A stretch of DNA of 11,063 nt. Source: Desulfobacteraceae bacterium. GTDB lineage: Bacteria > Desulfobacterota > Desulfobacteria > Desulfobacterales > SG8-13. The first letter of the stretch is position 1. Each line of letters begins with the position of its first letter. The translations under genes were made by a program, and so were the position numbers. The notes below the pieces were generated by a model. It was not told the origin of the DNA and searched no databases. It was given only the letters and a program-made list of their open reading frames with translations. Location of the stretch: contig JARFQH010000222.1 of NCBI GenBank assembly GCA_029287875.1, forward strand, positions 1 to 11,063, written 5' to 3'. This document shows positions 7,301 to 11,063 of the stretch, in pieces.

Positions 7301-7558
7301 GTTGTCGGCCTTGACGACGATGCGGATGATCTCATCGGAACCAAAGAGTTTTTTAAAGTCCTGATAGCGGACGGTTTCCGGGAGGTCCTCGATCTCGAGG
7401 TCGTAAATGGACGTCTTGAATGAGAGGTGGGGAATTTGCCAGGCAAAGAAGACGGAGACCGCCAGGGCTATCCCTATGACAGCCGCAGGTCGTCTAATAG
7501 TCCATTCCAGATAGCCGCTTGGAGAAAGAAGTTTGGCGATCCTGCTTCGCATAACCAA
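4346..7558 (-). CDS. RND/MMPL-type exporter fused to a cNMP-binding domain and a degenerate GGDEF domain
   Basis: A 1070-residue inner-membrane protein. Residues 1-750 are a two-fold repeated RND/MMPL transporter of the COG1033 type. TM1 is at about 24-42, a large periplasmic loop follows to about 208, TM2-6 lie at 211-360, TM7 at 393-411, a second periplasmic loop runs to about 597, and TM8-12 lie at 599-741. The second half has the proton-relay motif GLAVDDTIHY (658-667); the first half has AVGTAYCLH (270-278) without the acidic pair. Residues 770-890 form a cyclic-nucleotide-binding domain with a cassette GEMGLLRSAPRSATVVA (846-862) that keeps Glu847 and Arg856-Ser857. Residues about 912-1065 are GGDEF-like (ATGLSNRESF at 918-927), but DPQIF (991-995) replaces GGDEF while RSCD (982-985) matches the I-site RxxD. 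The substrate is unknown; relatives move lipids or hydrophobic compounds. The TTG at 7558 has AGGG about 7 bases upstream; an ATG at 7552 is an alternative start. It is the first gene after the promoter at 7621-7649 and is coupled to apbE. Confidence 0.93.
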   Translation of the reverse strand: MVMRSRIAKLLSPSGYLEWTIRRPAAVIGIALAVSVFFAWQIPHLSFKTSIYDLEIEDLPETVRYQDFKKLFGSDEIIRIVVKADNVFETATFAKIGELAEAVSKIDGVRRVVSLPGIKQAVDLSGKWRLDKFAAVVSSVRLFDKNLFSDDRKTTALTLVLKSDSEPDRIIPQVERLISTAGKDLSIYQVGMPLISRALVRFTEKDFFRLPPITFLLIAVILFFLFRKVQYILIPLVCVSLALVWTFGLMALLKIPLSMLTMIVPVFLIAVGTAYCLHIVSEYLTCIREADSPQAASKATFTNISFPTALAVLTTIIGLGSLLVNRIPTIREFALFSCFGMFSLLVITLGVLPAALALIPLPLEKRYREKRAPDFFDRFIEKVIHIDLNKQKVALPILGAIVVICSIGILRIRVETNPIGYFKSETPVIQHFHDIYRDLSGSFPINVVVESKDNDYFEDPRHVSDIVRIQEFLVTLPGVDKAISFADYMKLVNYVLNEFDPKFYALPEEGFESRMVINNYATILGQDMFDRFMSPNLSKTNIVLLTHLSSSREFLETRDKIIAHMRQSFAKDLTWDVTGFGIVISASSQHLTNGQVKSLSLTMILIFTIMFVLFLSVKVGAIAILPNLFPIVVNFGIMGWLGIELSMVTSLIASIAIGLAVDDTIHYLFRYNREFRKDLDDKRAVRDTLKQIGRPIFFTTLTICVGFSILMFSSFKPTVVFGIMMTITMLAALVGDLILLPSLMQHVELVTLWDLVRLKLGQEPAKGIPLFKGFSRTEIHSLIMAGSLKRIAAGEVLFHKGEPSDSMYTIISGTMDVIDTTIERDACLDSGSQRLINRMRAGDVLGEMGLLRSAPRSATVVACEPVELLPINWKMIKRLQWLYPPTARKFMTNLLTILCGRVERLTTCLSDVKVLDDATGLSNRESFTSQMNKEIQRARRYQTHLSLCLMKIEFDTADTRLDLWQKETIMQSVSETLTRNVRSCDLLGRCDPQIFGVLFPQTAIEKARMICNRLRFLVQNRHDAKDGIQLKIAFGLSEFSPEQQETAPALLERAAGLLEQTTQSSWLKEK

Positions 7559-7620
7559 GAGTCACCCTGTTTGCGGTTTGTCGGCAGGTGCGAGCGCGAA
7601 GATGAGGTACTGGAAACAGA

Positions 7621-7649
7621 CTTTTACTTAAATAACAGTTAAGTGTCAA
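7621..7649 (-). promoter_or_regulatory. Sigma-70-type promoter for the exporter-apbE unit, with spacer palindrome
   Basis: On the minus strand a perfect -35 TTGACA (7644-7649) is followed by a 17-base spacer and TAAAAG (7621-7626, 4 of 6 matches to TATAAT). A seven-base T-run (7654-7660) just upstream of the -35 could act as an UP element. The inverted repeat ACTTAA (7626-7631) and TTAAGT (7639-7644), with a 7-base gap, fills the spacer and touches both boxes. That is where a repressor operator would lie. The predicted leader is about 55 bases. Confidence 0.65.
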
Positions 7650-7653
7650 ACCG

Positions 7654-7675
7654 AAAAAAAGCTGCGATTCATCGC
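7654..7675 (-). terminator. Weak terminator-like site after hypE
   Basis: A short hairpin GCGAT (7664-7668) and ATCGC (7671-7675) is followed, after three bases on the minus strand, by a seven-base T-run (7654-7660), 26 bases past the hypE stop. The stem is short (four usable pairs), so termination would be inefficient. The T-run may instead belong to the neighbouring promoter. Confidence 0.35.
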
Positions 7676-7700
7676 CAAGTGGCCGAACCGGCGTACTGCC

Positions 7701-8711
7701 TCAACAGATTCGCGGCAATTGCTCGCCGGTCAACATGTCCACGATGCGGTTGCCGCCGATTCTGGTTTGCATGGTCACCCGCCCCGGATAATCGCCTACC
7801 ACTTCACCGATAACGGCGGCATCCCGGCCGTATTCGTTCTGCCGAATGACTTCCAAAATGCGGCCGGCATGCTCCGGCGCCACGAATGCCAGCAGTTTGC
7901 CCTCGTTGGCCAGATAGAGCGGATCAAAGCCCAACAGTTCGCAGATTCCGACCACTTCCCTCTTGAGCGGGATCCGGTCCTCGAAGATGGTCACTCCCAC
8001 CTGAGACTTTCGTGCGATCTCATTCAACGCCGTGCCGACGCCGCCCCGGGTAGGGTCCCTCAAAACGTGAATCGACGGACTGGCGGAGAACATATCGGCC
8101 ACCATTTGGTTGAGCGGCGCGCTGTCACTGGTCAACGCCGACTCGAAAGTAAGCCCCTCGCGCTGGGTGAGGATGGTAACGCCGTGATCGGCCATCGTGC
8201 CGCTCAAAATGACGCGATCGCCGGCACAGGCTTTTGTGCTGCCCACATCAACCCCTACCGGGATGAGTCCAAAGCCGGAGGTGTTGATAAAAATTTTATC
8301 GGCCGCGCCTTTGGGCACCACCTTGGTGTCGCCCGTGACAACGGTCACCCCGGCCTTGCGTGCGTCGGATCCCATACCCAACAGAATCCGCTCCAGATCG
8401 GCCATCGAAAATCCTTCTTCGATGATCAGACCGACACTCAAATAAAGCGGCGAACCGCCGCACATGGCGATGTCGTTGACCGTGCCGTTGATGGCCAAGT
8501 CGCCGATGTGCCCGCCCGGAAAAAATATCGGATCCACGGTATAGGAGTCGGTGGTGAAGGCCAGCCGCCGGCCGTCCAGTTCGAGTATGGCACCGTCGTT
8601 GAGGTCGGCCAGGATCGGGTTGTCAAAGACCGGCAGCAAAATATCGGTCATGAGGCTGTGGGATATCTTCCCGCCGCTGCCGTGGTCGAGCGTCACCTTT
8701 TCAAACTTCAT
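7701..8711 (-). CDS. hypE: HypE, carbamoyl dehydratase of NiFe-hydrogenase maturation
   Basis: HypE takes a carbamoyl group from HypF onto its C-terminal cysteine and dehydrates it with ATP to a thiocyanate, the source of the cyanide ligands of NiFe hydrogenase. The 336-residue length is typical. It shows the PurM/AIRS-like fold motifs DHGSGGK (9-15), FTTDSYTVDPIFFPGG (52-67), GDLAINGTVNDIAMCGG (70-86), VVTGDTKVV (124-132) and LRDPTRGG. It ends in the diagnostic PRIC, with the acceptor cysteine as the last residue (Cys336). The start ATG at 8711 is 4 bases past the hypD stop, and GGTGA, which includes that stop codon, serves as the ribosome binding site. A longer open frame to 8957 runs back into hypD and is rejected. 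Confidence 0.97.
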   Translation of the reverse strand: MKFEKVTLDHGSGGKISHSLMTDILLPVFDNPILADLNDGAILELDGRRLAFTTDSYTVDPIFFPGGHIGDLAINGTVNDIAMCGGSPLYLSVGLIIEEGFSMADLERILLGMGSDARKAGVTVVTGDTKVVPKGAADKIFINTSGFGLIPVGVDVGSTKACAGDRVILSGTMADHGVTILTQREGLTFESALTSDSAPLNQMVADMFSASPSIHVLRDPTRGGVGTALNEIARKSQVGVTIFEDRIPLKREVVGICELLGFDPLYLANEGKLLAFVAPEHAGRILEVIRQNEYGRDAAVIGEVVGDYPGRVTMQTRIGGNRIVDMLTGEQLPRIC

Positions 8712-8715
8712 ATTT

Positions 8716-9810
8716 TCACCGATCTTGATGATAGCGATAATACGCCGCACACGTCCCTTCGCTCGACACCATGCAGGGCCCGACCGGATCGATGGGCGTG
8801 CAGACCTTTTTATACAAAGCGCACTCCGGCGGAATTTTGGAGCCGGTGAGAATCTCGCCGCAGGCACATCCTTTCGGTTCCTTGGCCTCGGGAAGTGCCA
8901 GCGCAAACATTTTTTCGGCATCAAATGCCGCATAGGAGTCTCTGATCTTGAGACCACTGCCGGCGATCACCCCGATACCCCGCCAGGCCACGCCGGCCGT
9001 TTTGAAAACCTCCTGAAGGAGTTTCCGAGCAGCCGGATTACCCGCATCCGTCACTGCCCGACCATAAGCGTTTTCCAATGCCGGTGCGCCCGTTTCGACC
9101 TGTTCGACAAGCATGGCGATCGCCTGAAGTAAATCGGTCGGTTCGAAACCGGCCACTACGCAAGGGATCAGGTGCGTTTCGAAAAAGTCCCGGTAGCCGT
9201 CCAACCCGATGATGACCGACACGTGACCGGGTAGAATAAACCCGTCGACGTTGACGCCGCTCAACGACATCAGGGCAGTCAGGGCCGGGGGCACCAGTTT
9301 GTGCGCCGAATAGACGAAAAAGTTGTCCAAGCCCGTCTGCCGGGCAGTCACGATGGCTGCGGCAATCGTCGGCGCAGTGGTTTCAAACCCAACTCCGAGA
9401 AAGACGACTTTTTTGTCCGGATTCTTGCGTGCGACATCGACCGCATCCATGGTGGAATAAACGATCCGGATATCGCGCCCTTCGGCGCGTTGCTTCTGTA
9501 GCGATGAAACCGTTCCCGGGACCCGCATCAGGTCGCCGAATGTCGTGATGATAACGCCTTCTGTCCTTGCCAGGGCAATGAAGGCATCGATTTCCGACTG
9601 GGCGGTTACGCACACCGGGCAACCGGGCCCGGATAGAAGTGAGATCGTTTCCGGCAGGAGTGATCGAATCCCGCTTCTAAAAATCGACACGGTATGGGTA
9701 CCGCAGACTTCCATCAGTCTGATTTTTCGGGTGCTGATCCGGCGAATCTTTTCCGCCAGCGACCGGGATAGATCGGCACTCCGGTATTCTTCAACGTGTT
9801 TAAGTGACAT
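8716..9810 (-). CDS. hypD: HypD, Fe(CN)2CO assembly scaffold for NiFe hydrogenase
   Basis: HypD is a [4Fe-4S] protein that, with HypC, carries the iron on which the cyanide and carbonyl ligands are assembled before insertion into the hydrogenase large subunit. The 364-residue length is normal. Conserved features are MEVCGTHT (Cys36), GPGCPVCVT (Cys64 and Cys67), FLGVGFETTAPT (137-148), PGHVSVIIG (194-202) and GFEPTDLL (221-228). The cysteine-rich end has CACGEILTG (Cys315, Cys317), ECALYKKVCTPIDPVGPC (Cys330, Cys337, Cys346) and Cys354, which supplies cluster ligands in this family. All expected motifs are intact, so the gene looks functional. It lies between hypF (105-base gap, no hypC) and hypE (4-base gap). 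Confidence 0.97.
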   Translation of the reverse strand: MSLKHVEEYRSADLSRSLAEKIRRISTRKIRLMEVCGTHTVSIFRSGIRSLLPETISLLSGPGCPVCVTAQSEIDAFIALARTEGVIITTFGDLMRVPGTVSSLQKQRAEGRDIRIVYSTMDAVDVARKNPDKKVVFLGVGFETTAPTIAAAIVTARQTGLDNFFVYSAHKLVPPALTALMSLSGVNVDGFILPGHVSVIIGLDGYRDFFETHLIPCVVAGFEPTDLLQAIAMLVEQVETGAPALENAYGRAVTDAGNPAARKLLQEVFKTAGVAWRGIGVIAGSGLKIRDSYAAFDAEKMFALALPEAKEPKGCACGEILTGSKIPPECALYKKVCTPIDPVGPCMVSSEGTCAAYYRYHQDR

Positions 9811-9880
9811 GGTCGCCGTCCGTTGCCTGAACTGACATGATCACCAAAACCCAATCGGGTTCGCTGCGAATGGGGTTCAA
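9800..9880 (-). other. Possible 26-codon leader ORF overlapping the hypD start
   Basis: In the hypF-hypD gap a short frame starts with TTG at 9880, has GGGAG nine bases upstream, and ends in TAA at 9800-9802, just inside hypD. An internal ATG at 9838 would give a 12-residue peptide. The product contains DWVLV, which recalls the C-terminal part of HypC, but the match is too short to count. The gap also holds the small inverted repeats AACCC/GGGTT (9848-9861) and TTCGC/GCGAA (9860-9870). It may only be a coupling leader, or chance. Confidence 0.15.
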
Positions 9881-9915
9881 AATAAAATTCTCCCTGAGAA
9901 CTCTGGCTCGACGCC

Positions 9916-11063
9916 TCAAGCGATCTGTGATCTGGTTGCCGTTGTCGCGGCGATGATCGCCTGACCCAGGCTGAGGCCGCCGTCGTTGGTCGGCACTTGT
10001 GTGTGCGTATACACTTTGAACTTTTTATCTTCAAGTGCGCGCACCAATCCGCCCAGCAAGATGGCGTTCTGAAACACCCCACCGCTGAGCACCACCCGGG
10101 TCAGTCCGGTGTCTCTGCGCAGATGATCGCATAAGTCGGTGAAAAGCCGCACCAGCGTCAAATGGAAACGCGCGCTGATGAGTGCCGGTGCGGTTCCCTG
10201 CAGCAGGTCCTCGACCACGGCACGGATGATCGATGCGGTCGGTATCTGCGCGGGAGCCCCGGAGGTCCAATGACAATCGTAGGAATAATCGGCCGACGAT
10301 GCGGCCATCATCTCAAGTTCCATGGCGGCCTGGCCTTCGAAGGCCACCTCGTTGCGGAGGCCGGCAAGGGCGGCGACACCGTCGAAAAGGCGTCCCAGGC
10401 TGGAGGTCAGCGGCGCGTTGATCCGTTTTTTGATCATCTCCAGAATAATGGTCACTCGGGCGCCGTCAATGCCGCGCAGAAAGGGGAGTGGTAAATCTTC
10501 CAGTGCATCACCGTAAGCCGCATACAGGTAGCTCAGGCCCATGCGCCAGGGCTGCTTGATGGCGGCCGTGCTTCCGGGCATCGGCAGATAGGCGAAATGT
10601 GCGGCCCGGTCAAACTTCTGCTCATCCGCCACGAGCACTTCACCGCCCCATATGGCGCCGTCAGAACCGTAACCGGTCCCGTCGAAGGCCAGCCCGATCA
10701 CCGGCCCGTCGATGCGGTTCTCCGCCATGGCACTGACAACATGTGCGTGGTGGTGCTGCACGGCCGCTTTCTGAACGCCTTCCTGCTCCAGGGCCCAGCG
10801 GGTGCTCAGGTAATCGGGGTGCAGGTCATAGGCGAGGATTTCAGGCTCGATTTTCAGGATGCGCTGCATGTGACGAATGGTGAGCCGGAAGAAATCCTCG
10901 GTGGCCGTGTTTTCAAGATCACCGATGTGCTGGCTCACAAAAGCCTGGTTGCCCCTGGTCAGACAGATTGTGTTTTTGAGTTCCGCACCACAGGCCAGCA
11001 CCGCAGGGACTTTTTGCCGCAGAAATACCGGGACCGGCACGAAGCCTCTGGATCGCCGGATGA
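9916..11063 (-). CDS. hypF: HypF, carbamoyltransferase of NiFe-hydrogenase maturation (5'-truncated by window edge)
   Basis: HypF uses carbamoyl phosphate and ATP to make a carbamoyl-adenylate and passes the carbamoyl group to the C-terminal cysteine of HypE. Only the last 381 residues are in the window, about half of the usual 750-residue protein. The acylphosphatase, zinc-finger and most of the YrdC-like regions lie beyond the right edge. The frame is open to the edge, beginning IRRSRGFVPVPV, which matches the family's RRSRG-x-xP linker, so the GTG at 11040 is internal rather than a start. The Kae1-like domain shows LKNTICLTRGNQAFVSQHIG, DLHPDYLSTRWA, the metal-binding QHHHAHVVS, GLAFDGTGYGSDGAIWGGE, SLGRLFDGVAALAG, EGQAAMELE, VVLSGGVFQN and the final VPTNDGGLSLGQA. 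All are intact. hypD follows after 105 bases. Confidence 0.96.
   Translation of the reverse strand, partial: IRRSRGFVPVPVFLRQKVPAVLACGAELKNTICLTRGNQAFVSQHIGDLENTATEDFFRLTIRHMQRILKIEPEILAYDLHPDYLSTRWALEQEGVQKAAVQHHHAHVVSAMAENRIDGPVIGLAFDGTGYGSDGAIWGGEVLVADEQKFDRAAHFAYLPMPGSTAAIKQPWRMGLSYLYAAYGDALEDLPLPFLRGIDGARVTIILEMIKKRINAPLTSSLGRLFDGVAALAGLRNEVAFEGQAAMELEMMAASSADYSYDCHWTSGAPAQIPTASIIRAVVEDLLQGTAPALISARFHLTLVRLFTDLCDHLRRDTGLTRVVLSGGVFQNAILLGGLVRALEDKKFKVYTHTQVPTNDGGLSLGQAIIAATTATRSQIA

Noticed and set aside
4346..7558. Active diguanylate cyclase at the end of the exporter
   Set aside because: The GGDEF signature is DPQIF and the metal-binding aspartates are replaced, so catalysis is not expected.
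7719..8849. 376-codon open frame on the plus strand
   Set aside because: It lies antisense to hypE and the end of hypD, whose motifs are complete. The plus-strand product resembles no family I know and is a codon-bias shadow.
8712..8957. N-terminal extension of the HypE frame
   Set aside because: It runs inside hypD. The canonical HypE start (MKFEKVTLDHGSGGK) is at 8711 with its own ribosome binding site.
1..11063. CRISPR array, tRNA/rRNA genes, transposase or phage genes
   Set aside because: No regularly spaced direct repeats, no tRNA-like fold and no recombinase or phage motifs were seen on either strand.

Overview
The window carries seven protein-coding genes, all on the minus strand and tightly packed (largest gene-free gap about 190 bases). 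I see no RNA genes, CRISPR array, insertion sequence or phage genes. The content suggests an anaerobic, hydrogen- and fatty-acid-metabolising bacterium, most likely of the Desulfobacterota (former Deltaproteobacteria, Desulfobacterales-like). It combines NiFe-hydrogenase maturation genes, an electron-transfer flavoprotein pair, a secreted ApbE flavin transferase and a large RND/MMPL exporter, at moderately high GC. That placement is inference from gene content, not from a marker-gene comparison.

Reading in the direction of transcription (right to left): (1) 11063-7701 is a hydrogenase maturation cluster, hypF (its 5' part lies outside the window), hypD and hypE. HypF and HypE make the cyanide ligand from carbamoyl phosphate, and HypD carries the iron centre on which the Fe(CN)2CO group is assembled. 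The usual HypD partner gene hypC is missing from its common place between hypF and hypD. (2) A clear sigma-70-type promoter (7621-7649), with a palindrome in its spacer, precedes a two-gene unit. The first gene encodes a 1070-residue RND/MMPL exporter fused to a cyclic-nucleotide-binding domain and a degenerate GGDEF domain. The second encodes an ApbE-type FAD:protein FMN transferase, coupled by an ATGA overlap. (3) A second clear promoter (3220-3248) precedes etfB and etfA, the two subunits of an electron transfer flavoprotein. The two genes are separated by 189 bases holding a perfect AT-rich hairpin and a 133-base imperfect palindrome that looks like a dispersed repeat. The unit ends in a strong stem-loop (1082-1113). 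(4) 984-1 is the first three quarters of rimO, the ribosomal protein S12 methylthiotransferase; it runs off the left edge.

The items most worth a second look are the RND-cNMP-GGDEF fusion, whose GGDEF catalytic residues are lost while the c-di-GMP inhibitory-site RxxD and the cNMP phosphate-binding cassette are kept; its coupling to an ApbE gene; the hyp cluster without hypC; and the palindromic element between etfB and etfA.
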